DNA of 37,125 nucleotides from IMG/VR virus record IMGVR_UViG_3300037246_000553, positions 1 through 37,125 of that record; one strand, written 5' to 3'. The notes under the pieces are model-generated. The model ran no database searches. It worked only from the letters and a program-made list of their open reading frames with translations, and was not told the DNA's origin. Source of the DNA: a virus. Position 1 is the first letter of the stretch. Each line of letters opens with the position of its first letter. The translations under genes and the position numbers were made by a program. This document shows, one piece after another, positions 1 to 7,830 of the stretch.

Positions 1-88
1 AGGATCTTTAGTCAGATCGCTGAGAGCGTTCAAGGCTTCTAACTCGGATCTTAGTTCGCATAGCCACTACTTACAACCGAACGAATAA

Positions 89-130
89 GGAGCTCCGGAT
101 CTCGACAGGTTCGGAGCTCCCGTCTTATTT
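89..130 (+). terminator. Rho-independent terminator after pilin gene (left copy)
   Basis: The nine-base stem GGAGCTCCG (89-97) pairs with CGGAGCTCC (112-120) across a 14-base loop and is followed by CGTCTTATTT. It lies about 47 bases after the pilin stop codon. It probably ends the rightward accessory operon before the late promoter. Confidence 0.8.
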
Positions 131-296
131 ATCTCCTTCTCTTCCGCTCTTCCCGGCCGTCGATCGGGATCCCCGAGCGGCCGAATCAGGCGAAGGACCC
201 GGCTCCGCCGGCCGGAATAGGGGAGCCTGTAAATCGAGGGTACTCACTTACCATAAATACGCTCAAAGTCGCTTAGATCGACGCTGTGGCAGTCTC

Positions 297-347
297 GTCC
301 GACGTCCCACTGCAGTGGATTACCGCTTCCCGGTATGACGGTATAAC
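297..347. promoter_or_regulatory. Palindromic operator region upstream of late promoter
   Basis: A GTCCGAC heptamer (297-303) is followed by the perfect 12-bp palindrome CCACTGCAGTGG (307-318). A weak promoter-like pair follows: TTACCG at 320-325 and TATAAC at 342-347, with a 16-base spacer. The heptamer next to CACTGCAGTG also occurs at 25799-25819 in the leftward control region. A protein that acts at both places is likely, but its identity is not visible. A second copy lies at 35872-35922. Confidence 0.5.
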
Positions 348-372
348 GGGGAGTGTAAAAATGGGATCCCGA

Positions 373-401
373 TTGACCAGTCTCAAAAATGAGACTAGGA
401 T
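373..401 (+). promoter_or_regulatory. Late-operon promoter with an operator filling its spacer
   Basis: The -35 box TTGACC (373-378) and -10 box TAGGAT (396-401) are separated by exactly 17 bases (379-395). The spacer is taken up by the palindrome GTCTCAAAAATGAGAC (380-395). That palindrome and its flanks match the iteron at 28452-28467 in the replication gene, in reverse orientation, over about 21 bases. The layout implies that a protein bound to the palindrome blocks or remodels RNA polymerase binding. The next coding start is at 518 and the plus-strand genes run to 23942. Confidence 0.7.
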
Positions 402-402
402 A

Positions 403-464
403 AGGAGGAGCTCCTCCTCCAGTGGAGCTCGGGAGACGCCGAGACGGGAACGCCGCCGGCGTCT
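403..464 (+). other. Leader hairpins of the late operon
   Basis: Directly after the late -10 box lies the perfect 16-bp palindrome AGGAGGAGCTCCTCCT (403-418). It looks like a ribosome binding site folded against its complement, but no start codon follows at proper spacing. A second hairpin pairs AGACGCCG (434-441) with CGGCGTCT (457-464). No U-run follows, so a plain terminator is unlikely. A 5' stabilising structure or a processing site is possible. The region also contains two extra GAGAC half-sites, at 434-446. Confidence 0.35.
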
Positions 465-517
465 TCTACTTTGAAAGGGAGCCGAGATATGATAGGATCG
501 AGAACGGAGGAGGAGCG

Positions 518-1768
518 ATGGCAAAGAAAGCCGAACGACTTCGGATCGATTACTTACCTCTTACGGATCTCCTCACTCGCAAGTCTCCGGATAACGCTAA
601 ACTTCACGATCTAATTCAGATGGCCTACTCCTTCGGGAAGTTCGGCTTCGTCGCTCCGGCTGGGATCGATGAGACGACCGGGCTTCTCCTCTGGGGGCAC
701 GGCAGGCTCGACGAGCTCTACGAGCTCAAGGAGAGCGGAGCGAAGCCTCCCGGACGGATCGAGATTGAGGGAGACGAGTGGCTCGTCCCGACGGTCCGGG
801 GGATCCGGCTCGGGAAGAAGCTCGGACCGCTTTACAGGATGGCCGATAATGCGATCGGCGAAGGTCTCTGGGATAAGGACAAGCTCGCTCAGACGATTAT
901 CGCCGCCGTCGGAGATCAACTCGAGGAGCTTCAAGGGACCGGGATCGAACCGGATTACGCTTCCGCATTAATCGAGGCCTATCAAAAGAATGGGAAGGAA
1001 GACAAGCCGCCGCCGAATACCGAAGACGTTAAGCGTCTCCGTCGAAAGTGGAAGACGAAGCTCGGCGACTTTTACGATATCGGATCTCATCGGCTTATCG
1101 TCGGAGACGCTACGGACGGAGAGATAGTTACGAGGCTCTTCGCTGGCGAGAAGGCTTCCGCTGTTCTTACGGATCCGCCTTACGGAATGATGAAGGACGG
1201 GATCCTGAATGACGATCCCCGAGGGCTCTCCTTGCTATACGGAGAGGCGATCGCTAACCTTCCGATGGATAAGGGGGTCGTCGTCGCCTTCCAGTCGCCG
1301 AGGCTCAATCTCCTTACGATCTGGCTCGATCGAATGACAGAGAACAAGTACAAGCTTGAGCGACTTCTCTGGGTCTACTTTACGAATACGACGAACTCGT
1401 TCCCTTGGCGAGGATGGATCCTTACGGGACAGGCGATCGTTATCTCATCGAAGGGACGTCCTCGATGGCCAAGGAAGAAGCTCGACTATCAGCACGATAC
1501 CTATACTCGGATCGGGAAGGAGGACGAGGAGCTCGACGGGAAACATCCAACGGTTAAGCCGGCTTGGATCTTCTCGGATCTCCTCAAGCGACTTCCTTAC
1601 GGGATCGTCTATGATCCCTTCTTAGGATCCGGGACAACGATGGCCGTCGCCGAGGGGATGGGGAGGGCTTGCTACGGACTCGAGATCGATCCGGGATACG
1701 CCGCCGTTACGCTCGAGCGAATGTCGAAGATCGGCGTTAAGATAAGTAAGAAGGAGAAGACAAAATGA
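518..1768 (+). CDS. ParB-like nuclease/DNA adenine or cytosine-N4 methyltransferase fusion
   Basis: This 416-residue protein is predicted to methylate phage DNA at an exocyclic amino group. The N-terminal 110 residues are ParB-like, with the GHGRLDEL motif. The C-terminal half has TDPPYG (motif IV) before DPFLGSGTT (motif I, the S-adenosylmethionine-binding loop), the order of beta-class N6-adenine/N4-cytosine methyltransferases. DPPY, rather than SPPY, favours N6-adenine. The start at 518 follows GGAGGAGGAGCG, a very strong ribosome binding site; an upstream in-frame GTG/ATG-less extension is less credible. It is the first gene after the late promoter. Fusions of ParB and methyltransferase domains are frequent in phages. 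The target site is unknown, although the excess of GATC/GGATCC in this genome makes such a site an attractive candidate. Confidence 0.85.
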   Translation: MAKKAERLRIDYLPLTDLLTRKSPDNAKLHDLIQMAYSFGKFGFVAPAGIDETTGLLLWGHGRLDELYELKESGAKPPGRIEIEGDEWLVPTVRGIRLGKKLGPLYRMADNAIGEGLWDKDKLAQTIIAAVGDQLEELQGTGIEPDYASALIEAYQKNGKEDKPPPNTEDVKRLRRKWKTKLGDFYDIGSHRLIVGDATDGEIVTRLFAGEKASAVLTDPPYGMMKDGILNDDPRGLSLLYGEAIANLPMDKGVVVAFQSPRLNLLTIWLDRMTENKYKLERLLWVYFTNTTNSFPWRGWILTGQAIVISSKGRPRWPRKKLDYQHDTYTRIGKEDEELDGKHPTVKPAWIFSDLLKRLPYGIVYDPFLGSGTTMAVAEGMGRACYGLEIDPGYAAVTLERMSKIGVKISKKEKTK

Positions 1769-1926
1769 GAGTAACGATAGGGGATTACGTCTACGATTCG
1801 GACGATGTCCAAATAACCTTAACTCTCTCGAGAGATGAGGTGAAGAGGATCGCAAGTATAAATCTCGACGAAAACACATACACGCTTACCTATGAGCTGG
1901 CGGATACCGATGAAGGAGAAGACTAA
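1765..1926 (+). CDS. Small hypothetical protein (53 aa)
   Basis: This short acidic protein begins MRVTIGDYVYDSDDVQITLT. Its ATG overlaps the TGA of the methyltransferase (ATGA), and AAGGAGAAGACAAA provides the ribosome binding site. The stop codon touches the next ATG. The alternating hydrophobic pattern suggests a small beta-rich fold. I do not recognise a family. The tight coupling on both sides and the phage-typical codon use support a real gene. Confidence 0.65.
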   Translation: MRVTIGDYVYDSDDVQITLTLSRDEVKRIASINLDENTYTLTYELADTDEGED

Positions 1927-2268
1927 ATGAAAGCGCAACTGATAACCGATGTTAAGGGGATCCGGATCGAGCTCTCGATTAAGGAAGCTACCGAAGCGGT
2001 CGAGAAGCCGAAGAAGCTTCAGGATTATATCGCCTCTATGTTACAAGGGGCAGGATGCGACGTCGACGCCGGGACCGAAGACTCTTGGTTCCGGTGTATA
2101 TGCGGGAAGAAGTGTAAGACACTTCGAGGACTCGGCGTCCATAAGAAGGCTTGTGATATTTGGAAGGAGCATAAGAAGACGAAGAAAAGTATCCGGGTCG
2201 GATCCGATGCCGAAGACAAGATCGGGACCGCCGCTCTCGACGCTTACATAGAAGAAGAGGAAGCCTAA
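1927..2268 (+). CDS. Small zinc-finger protein (113 aa)
   Basis: The middle of the protein has CICGKKCKTLRGLGVHKKAC, a C-x-C-x3-C...H-x3-C arrangement like a C2HC zinc finger (around residues 57-76). The N-terminal 45 residues resemble a short alpha/beta segment and the C terminus is acidic. The gene starts immediately after the stop codon of the 53-residue gene, with GAAGGAGAAG upstream. Its position just before the terminase genes suggests a DNA-binding helper in packaging or late regulation. That role is inferred from context only. Confidence 0.6.
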   Translation: MKAQLITDVKGIRIELSIKEATEAVEKPKKLQDYIASMLQGAGCDVDAGTEDSWFRCICGKKCKTLRGLGVHKKACDIWKEHKKTKKSIRVGSDAEDKIGTAALDAYIEEEEA

Positions 2269-2292
2269 TACCTATGAACTCGAGGATACCTA

Positions 2293-3090
2293 TTGACTAA
2301 GAAGAAGGCGAAGCCGGCTCCGAAGAAGAAGAAGAAGAGGAAGCCGAGACCGAAGAACTTCAAGCCGAGATCTCTCTTCGCTCGGAACTTCCGGGAGAAG
2401 AGGAAGAGGCTTCGTCCTCGGTGTCAGGCTTGGAATGGGAACGCCGGCCGACAGTGTATAAACCTCCCGGTTAAAGGCCGGGGCCATCCCGCCGCTAAAG
2501 AGAGCTTTAAGACCGTATGCGGATCTCACGGCGGGAGATCTCCTTCAGGTCCCGATCACCCTCGATTTAAACACGGCCGATATTCGAAGGATCTCCCGGC
2601 TAATCTCGCCGCCGATTATCAGCGATCGCTCGGGGATCCGGATCTCGTCTCCCTCCGTCAGGAGCTCGCTCTCGTCGACCTCTTCAATACGCAGGACGTA
2701 AGGAAGCTCTATAAGCTCGAGGATCCCGCCGCTTGGGGTCTAGCCAGTGAACTCTTCCGGGAGCTCGAGTCCGCCTCGCAGAGAGGAGAACTCGAGGCCG
2801 TTACCTTCTACATGGATCGGCTCAGAGGGGTCCTCCGGAAAGGGCTCCGAGCGGAGAACTTAAAAGATCGGATCGTCGCAAGGTTCGATGTTCGGAGGAA
2901 GCTATCCGATTCGGAGCGAAGAACTCTTATCGATCTTAAGCTTGTCTTAACTGTAGAGCGTCAGATGGCTCTCCTCGGAGCCGTCGCCGCTCTTATCGCC
3001 GAGAACGTAAAGGATCCGGATGAGCGGAAAGCGATCGCAGGTGGGCTCAGAAATATTGTTAGACGACGAGCTCTTACAGACGGCCAATAA
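2293..3090 (+). CDS. Putative small terminase subunit with zinc-binding motif
   Basis: This 265-residue protein precedes and overlaps the large terminase gene, the usual place for the small subunit, which recognises phage DNA. The first 43 residues are a Lys/Arg-rich tail. Next come C44, C55, C76 and H79 in a C-x10-C...C-x2-H pattern followed by GGRSPSGPDHPRFKHGRYS, seen in many phage terminase-region proteins. The remainder is predicted helical, consistent with oligomerisation. The start is TTG at 2293, preceded by GAGGA. The only nearby ATG (2274) opens an eight-codon reading frame in another frame (MNSRIPID) that ends at 2300. The assignment to the small terminase family rests mostly on position. 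Confidence 0.65.
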   Translation: MTKKKAKPAPKKKKKRKPRPKNFKPRSLFARNFREKRKRLRPRCQAWNGNAGRQCINLPVKGRGHPAAKESFKTVCGSHGGRSPSGPDHPRFKHGRYSKDLPANLAADYQRSLGDPDLVSLRQELALVDLFNTQDVRKLYKLEDPAAWGLASELFRELESASQRGELEAVTFYMDRLRGVLRKGLRAENLKDRIVARFDVRRKLSDSERRTLIDLKLVLTVERQMALLGAVAALIAENVKDPDERKAIAGGLRNIVRRRALTDGQ

Positions 3091-4537
3091 CTTCCTCGAA
3101 TACCAGTGGGTCGTCGCCGAGGAAGGCTCCGATGAGCTATCCTCCGAAGACCGGTTCCTCCTCGGTCTCGCCGAGAAGATTGAGCCGATCGAATATACGC
3201 CGATCCTCGATCTCGCCGGCTTCTTCCCTAAACAAGAAGAGGCTCGGGAGAAGGCCGACGCCAATCTCTTCACATTATTCGGAGGTACTCGAGGACCGGG
3301 GAAGTCTTACTTCCTCCGATGGTACGGGCTCTACCTTCTCGAAAAGGTTTATAAGGAGTTCGGGATCTCCGGGGCTCGGATTATGCTCGCTTGCGAGACC
3401 TATCCGACGCTCTATGAACGTCACCTCGTAAAAGTCGAGCGGGAGTTCTTCGGCCTTGGAAATTATCAGAAGGTCCTCCGAGAGTTTCAACTCTCCCCGG
3501 AATATGGATCCGGGGTCCTCGCCTTCCGGAACCTCGACGACGTCGAGAAGTACGCTGGATCCGAATATCTCACTATCCTTGTCGACGAGTTAACTCGCAA
3601 TAGGAAGAAGGTCTTCGACGTTCTCCGGGGATCTATACGATGGCCGGGAGTAACGGATGAGTGGCTTCGCTTCGTCTCCGCCTCGATGCCGACGGGGATC
3701 GGTAAGGTCTGGGTCCGTGAGATGTTTCTCGAGAAGAAGCTCCCTGAAGAGATGCTCGGGCTCGAGGATAAGATCGTTTACGTTTTCGGAAGTCCTACAG
3801 ATAATCCCCATCTTCCCGCCGGCTATTGGGCCATGCTAAAGACGCTCCCGACGCCGCTCCGCAAGGCTTGGCTCGAGGGTGACTGGTACGTCTCATTCGA
3901 AGGTCTCGTATATTCAGAGTTCTCCGGCGAGAACTTGCTCGAGCCCGAATGGGAGCCAGCGCTTGACGAGGAAGGGCTCCCGATCTACGAGGTCGAGCTC
4001 GGTTACGACGACGGTTATATCGATCCTCGGGCGATCCTCTTTATCCAAAAGACCGGTACTGAGATTTTCGTCTTCGATGAGATCTATATCCGCCGAGAGC
4101 TCCCGGAGAGATCGATCCGGAGGATCCTTGATAGGATGATTTCTCACTTCGGATCCGAAGCCGACGACGATGGAGAGCCGGCACTTGACGAGCATGGAGA
4201 GGAGATCCCGATCGTAATGCCGGCGATCGCCGTCGGATCCCCGGAAGCGGCGGTATTGAAAAAACGCTTCCGATCTGCTAATATCCCAATAAGAAGGCCG
4301 GGAATAAAGAACGTCGTCGAGGGGATCTCTCATGTAAGGGAGCTCATTATCGACGGCCAAGGAGTTCGAACTATCAAGATCCATCCTCGATGTTCGAATC
4401 TAATATCCGAATTAACTGAAGGCTACATATATCCCGAGGAGGGAACGAGGAGAGACGACGAGAAGCCACTCGACGGGAACGATCACGCTTGCGAAGCCTT
4501 ACGCTATTGGGCGACCGCAAGGATTAAGAAGAGGTAA
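3020..4537 (+). CDS. terL: Terminase large subunit
   Basis: This 505-residue DNA-packaging motor ATPase and nuclease has Walker A GGTRGPGKS (about residues 88-96) and Walker B LTILVDE (about 184-190). The C-terminal nuclease domain has acidic residues in VELGYDDGYIDPRAILFI (around 320) and NDHACEALRYW near the end. These are hallmarks of phage TerL. The chosen ATG lies 71 bases inside the small-subunit gene and has AAGGATCC upstream. A GTG at 3041 or a TTG at 3056 is possible, but all overlap the preceding gene. Its length is typical for the family. It acts at the portal vertex during head filling. Confidence 0.93.
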   Translation: MSGKRSQVGSEILLDDELLQTANNFLEYQWVVAEEGSDELSSEDRFLLGLAEKIEPIEYTPILDLAGFFPKQEEAREKADANLFTLFGGTRGPGKSYFLRWYGLYLLEKVYKEFGISGARIMLACETYPTLYERHLVKVEREFFGLGNYQKVLREFQLSPEYGSGVLAFRNLDDVEKYAGSEYLTILVDELTRNRKKVFDVLRGSIRWPGVTDEWLRFVSASMPTGIGKVWVREMFLEKKLPEEMLGLEDKIVYVFGSPTDNPHLPAGYWAMLKTLPTPLRKAWLEGDWYVSFEGLVYSEFSGENLLEPEWEPALDEEGLPIYEVELGYDDGYIDPRAILFIQKTGTEIFVFDEIYIRRELPERSIRRILDRMISHFGSEADDDGEPALDEHGEEIPIVMPAIAVGSPEAAVLKKRFRSANIPIRRPGIKNVVEGISHVRELIIDGQGVRTIKIHPRCSNLISELTEGYIYPEEGTRRDDEKPLDGNDHACEALRYWATARIKKR

Positions 4538-4695
4538 TGAGGATCTCGTCTTCGGACTTTAAGCGATATGCCGCTCTCGCCGCCGCTATTCCCTTCGTTG
4601 GTCTCGGATGGATCTTAGGACTTATCTTCCGGATCTCCGACATGATCCGGGCCGCCGTCCGGGAAGGCTTCGAAACGGGGAGTAAAATCGAATGA
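4537..4695 (+). CDS. Small single-span membrane protein (52 aa)
   Basis: The ATG overlaps the terminase stop (TAATG) and the TGA overlaps the portal ATG (ATGA), so it is translationally coupled on both sides. Residues 11-32 (YAALAAAIPFVGLGWILGLI) form one hydrophobic segment flanked by charged residues. The protein is 52 residues long. A membrane protein between terminase and portal is seen in some phages without known role. I cannot assign a function. Confidence 0.65.
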   Translation: MRISSSDFKRYAALAAAIPFVGLGWILGLIFRISDMIRAAVREGFETGSKIE

Positions 4696-6842
4696 CCGAT
4701 CTCTTAACGAGAATAGCCGATCGAGCAAGGAAGAATTATTCTCCTCTTTACGACCAACATCCCGAGCTTGCGGAACGGATGCCGATTATGCGGGTCTACT
4801 CCGATCAGCAGGGAGCCGAAGGAGCCGTTAACTTCCCGGCGAATTCGGTCGAGTACGGCCGATCGACTTGGGTCCACAAGGCGATTAAAGTAATTGCCGA
4901 TAACGTCTCTCCTCATCCCCTCGAGGTTGTTACGGGATCCGGAGACGAGAGAGAAGTCCTCGATAATCATCCTCTCCGGGAGATTCTCGAGACGCCTAAT
5001 GATTCTATGTCTTCCTCGGATGTTTGGCGTCAGTGGACGACCGACATGATGCTCGGCGGAGAAGAGGGCTTCGAGATAGTTCGAGGGGATACGACCGACC
5101 GAATAATGGAGATATGGCCTCGTCAGCCTCACGTCTTTACAGTCAAGCCGGGGAAGGGGGGGGCTCGATATCGGAGGGTAGCGAAGTATTATATCGACGA
5201 TGGCCAAGGGGCTCCTTACTCGCTCCGTCCCGAAGAGTTCCTACACATTAAATTTTACAATCCAGTGAACGTCTGGAGGGGGATCGCTCCGATTACTGCG
5301 ATTCGAATGGGCCTCGTTATCGATCAAATGGCTCAGGCTTGGAGCCGCTACTTCTTCCGGAATTCGGCTCGTCCGGATTATGCAATTCTAACCGATGAGG
5401 GAATGACCTCTAAGGAAGCTCAGGAGCTCGAGGTCCGGCTATCGACCGATTACGGCCGGCCGGAAGGATGGCATAAACCGATTGTCCTCGATCAAGCGGT
5501 AAAGGATGTCAAGGTACTCTCCTTCGCTCCGAAGGATCTTGAATGGATCGAGCAGAGAAAGCTATCGAGAGATGAGGTCGGAGGGATCTTCGGAGTTCCC
5601 GACGAGATAATGGGCTACGGCAAGGATACTTACGAGAACTTTCCGACGGCCTTCCGGGTTATGTGGATCGTTACGATCGATCCTCTTCTACACTTCCGGG
5701 ACGTCCAGCTCACTACTTGGCTCCGACGCTACGGCTTCCTTGCTTTTAACGAGCGGATCGAGACGAACCGATCTCACATTCCGGAGCTCCCCGAAGACCT
5801 CGCCAAGAAGATCACTATGGTCGAGCAGTTATTCCGATCGTCCATCCCTATAAATGCAATTAACGACCGGCTTCACTTAGGTCTTCCGGATCTTGTGAAC
5901 GGAGACGTCGGATACGTTCCTATCGGAATGATGCCGGCGACTTCGCTCGAAGGGAGGGGGAGCCTCTCCTTCTCGGATCCCGATAACGGAGACAAGGGAG
6001 AATTGATCGAATGGTCTTACGGCCGAGGAGCTCCTCCTTACGGATCCGTACAGCACAAGGAGCTTCTGAAGAGAAGAGAAGTTCCCATGTCTCCCTTAAA
6101 GGACGAGATGAGAAGGAAGCTCCGGAAGTTCTTCCAGTCGCAACAGACGAGACTCTTGAGAGCTCTAAGAGCCTCGAGGGAACTCGGGAGAGGAAAGTTC
6201 CGGGAGGGCAAGGACGAAGATCTCCTTCCTCCTTTAAATGATATCTTCGATCTCGACGATGAGATCGCTCGCTTCGAAGAGCAGTTCGGGCCGATCATAA
6301 CGGAAGCCGTAAGGCTCTCTGGGATAACGGAGATCGAATTCCTTGGGCTCGATATTGCCTTCGACATAACTCGGCCGGAAGTTCAGGGAGAGATCGCCGG
6401 GATCCTCGGGACGGTCGCTAATAAGACCGGGAACCGGATCTGGGATGATCTTATCGATCTCTTCGAGGAAGCCGAGGCCGAGGGTGAAGGAATTATCGCT
6501 ATACAGGAACGGCTTAACGTCTTCTACGACGGAGTGAAGTCGTTCTATCAGACCGAGCGAATCGCTCGGACGACGATGGTCGGAGCTACGAACGCCGGAG
6601 CGACCGAGGCATGGGATCAATCGGGAGTAGTAAAAGGGCGAGAATGGGTCTCGGCTCTTATCCCCGGTCGAACTCGGATCGAGCATGAACTCGCTCACGG
6701 CCAGCCTCGAGGTCTCCGGGAAGCCTTCGAGGTCGGTTCCGATCTGCTAATGTATCCCGGAGATCCGAACGGATCCGTCGGGAATATAGTCAACTGCTTA
6801 TGTACCACGGCTCCGGTTCTAATGACGGAAGAGGAGGAATAA
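4692..6842 (+). CDS. Portal protein fused to a MuF-like minor head domain
   Basis: The protein is 716 residues. Residues 1 to about 430 resemble the HK97-type portal: HPLREILETPND, a central region with PEEFLHIKFYNP and RGIAPITAI, and the clip/stem region with GVPDEIMGYG and ENFPTAFRVMW. Residues about 500-716 match the Mu F-like/SPP1 gp7 fold: ERIARTTMVGATNAGATEAW, EWVSALIPGRTRIEH, LMYPGDPNGSVGNIVNCLC. Portal and MuF are usually separate genes, and I see no frameshift or stop between them. The portal ring sits at the unique vertex and the MuF domain is probably packaged inside the head. The ATG overlaps the preceding TGA. Confidence 0.88.
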   Translation: MTDLLTRIADRARKNYSPLYDQHPELAERMPIMRVYSDQQGAEGAVNFPANSVEYGRSTWVHKAIKVIADNVSPHPLEVVTGSGDEREVLDNHPLREILETPNDSMSSSDVWRQWTTDMMLGGEEGFEIVRGDTTDRIMEIWPRQPHVFTVKPGKGGARYRRVAKYYIDDGQGAPYSLRPEEFLHIKFYNPVNVWRGIAPITAIRMGLVIDQMAQAWSRYFFRNSARPDYAILTDEGMTSKEAQELEVRLSTDYGRPEGWHKPIVLDQAVKDVKVLSFAPKDLEWIEQRKLSRDEVGGIFGVPDEIMGYGKDTYENFPTAFRVMWIVTIDPLLHFRDVQLTTWLRRYGFLAFNERIETNRSHIPELPEDLAKKITMVEQLFRSSIPINAINDRLHLGLPDLVNGDVGYVPIGMMPATSLEGRGSLSFSDPDNGDKGELIEWSYGRGAPPYGSVQHKELLKRREVPMSPLKDEMRRKLRKFFQSQQTRLLRALRASRELGRGKFREGKDEDLLPPLNDIFDLDDEIARFEEQFGPIITEAVRLSGITEIEFLGLDIAFDITRPEVQGEIAGILGTVANKTGNRIWDDLIDLFEEAEAEGEGIIAIQERLNVFYDGVKSFYQTERIARTTMVGATNAGATEAWDQSGVVKGREWVSALIPGRTRIEHELAHGQPRGLREAFEVGSDLLMYPGDPNGSVGNIVNCLCTTAPVLMTEEEE

Positions 6843-6843
6843 G

Positions 6844-7830
6844 ATGAACGATCGATATAGAAAACTCCGAGCGGATCAACTCTCTCGGCTCGAGGCCGGG
6901 GAACGAGTTCGCTTCGATAAGGTTATTACGACGCTCGATCGTAAATCGGTCGACGTCGAGGACGGGATTAACGAGGTGACAATTACGAACGAAGCGACCG
7001 ATCGGGATGGCGATATCGTTCGGGCCGGTGGTGCGAATGTCGATAACTATTTGAATAATCCGATCGTTCTCTTCGGACATAACTATCGAGATCCCGAGGC
7101 CGTCGTCGCTAAGACGCTCGAGCTTAAAACTAAGAAGAAGGCGATCAGGGCTCGGTTCCAGTTCGCTCCTTGGGAGACGTCCATCGGAGCCGATACTACT
7201 CGTCGACTTTGGGATGGTGGTTTCCTCAACGCCGCTTCGATCGGGTTCATTCCGACCGAGTGGGAGGAGATTATTCCGGAAGGAGCCGATCCGAACGACT
7301 CGCCTTTTTGGGGTTGGCCTCTCGACTTCCTAGAATGGGAGCTTCTCGAATGGTCGATCGTTCCCGTTCCTGCTAATCAGGAAGCTCTCCGATCAGCGGC
7401 GATCGTTATGGGGAAGGAGTTCCCATCTCTTCGATCGAACTTCGAGGCCTTCGTTAATCTCTTAGATATAAAACCTATCACGAGGGAGCTCGAGGAAGAC
7501 GGGGTAGGATGGAAGCCCGGAGATCCTCTTCCGGGGATAAGGGGCGAGCACGTAAGAGAACGAATGAAAGAACTTATGGAGGAGGACGGGGTCGAATGGA
7601 AGAACAGAGAAGCTCCTCCGCCGGGAGTAATGCGAAGAGAAGTCGGAGCACTAATTCAACCGAAGATAATTCACTCAGAAGATCCCGGTCTCGATCCTGA
7701 GACCGTTATCGAGACGATAGCCGGAGCGGATCTAAACACTGATGATCTCACCGAAGAAGAAGAAGCCGCTCTCGCCGAATTCGCCGAACGTTTGAACGAA
7801 ACAATTAAAAGAATACGGGAGGTATTTTAA
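6844..7830 (+). CDS. Prohead maturation protease (U35-like)
   Basis: Residues 46-180 match the HK97 prohead protease. EATDRDGDIV leads to NNPIVLFGHN with H79, NAASIGF carries S132, and ELLEWSIVPVPAN carries E169, the expected catalytic set. The protein cleaves scaffold or capsid N-terminal regions during head maturation. At 328 residues it is longer than the usual 200 or so. The acidic, helical C-terminal 130 residues could be a scaffolding segment. GAGGAGGAATAAG precedes the ATG. Confidence 0.88.
   Translation: MNDRYRKLRADQLSRLEAGERVRFDKVITTLDRKSVDVEDGINEVTITNEATDRDGDIVRAGGANVDNYLNNPIVLFGHNYRDPEAVVAKTLELKTKKKAIRARFQFAPWETSIGADTTRRLWDGGFLNAASIGFIPTEWEEIIPEGADPNDSPFWGWPLDFLEWELLEWSIVPVPANQEALRSAAIVMGKEFPSLRSNFEAFVNLLDIKPITRELEEDGVGWKPGDPLPGIRGEHVRERMKELMEEDGVEWKNREAPPPGVMRREVGALIQPKIIHSEDPGLDPETVIETIAGADLNTDDLTEEEEAALAEFAERLNETIKRIREVF

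Larger units (their letters stand above)
1..1550. repeat. Left copy of 1,550-bp terminal redundancy
   Basis: This stretch recurs at 35576-37125 at a constant offset of 35,575. Reading the two copies side by side I find no length difference and six mismatches. Five are clustered at 127-137, just after a terminator stem, and one is at 1549. The left edge falls inside the pilin gene and the right edge inside the methyltransferase gene, so neither edge looks like a natural gene boundary. The simplest reading is a circular or permuted genome of about 35.6 kb read slightly more than once. A true long direct terminal repeat cannot be excluded. Confidence 0.95.

Noticed and set aside
286-474. Short open frames in the control region (both strands)
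   Set aside because: They run through the promoter, operator and palindromes, lack ribosome binding sites, and have Arg/Ser-rich composition typical of chance frames.
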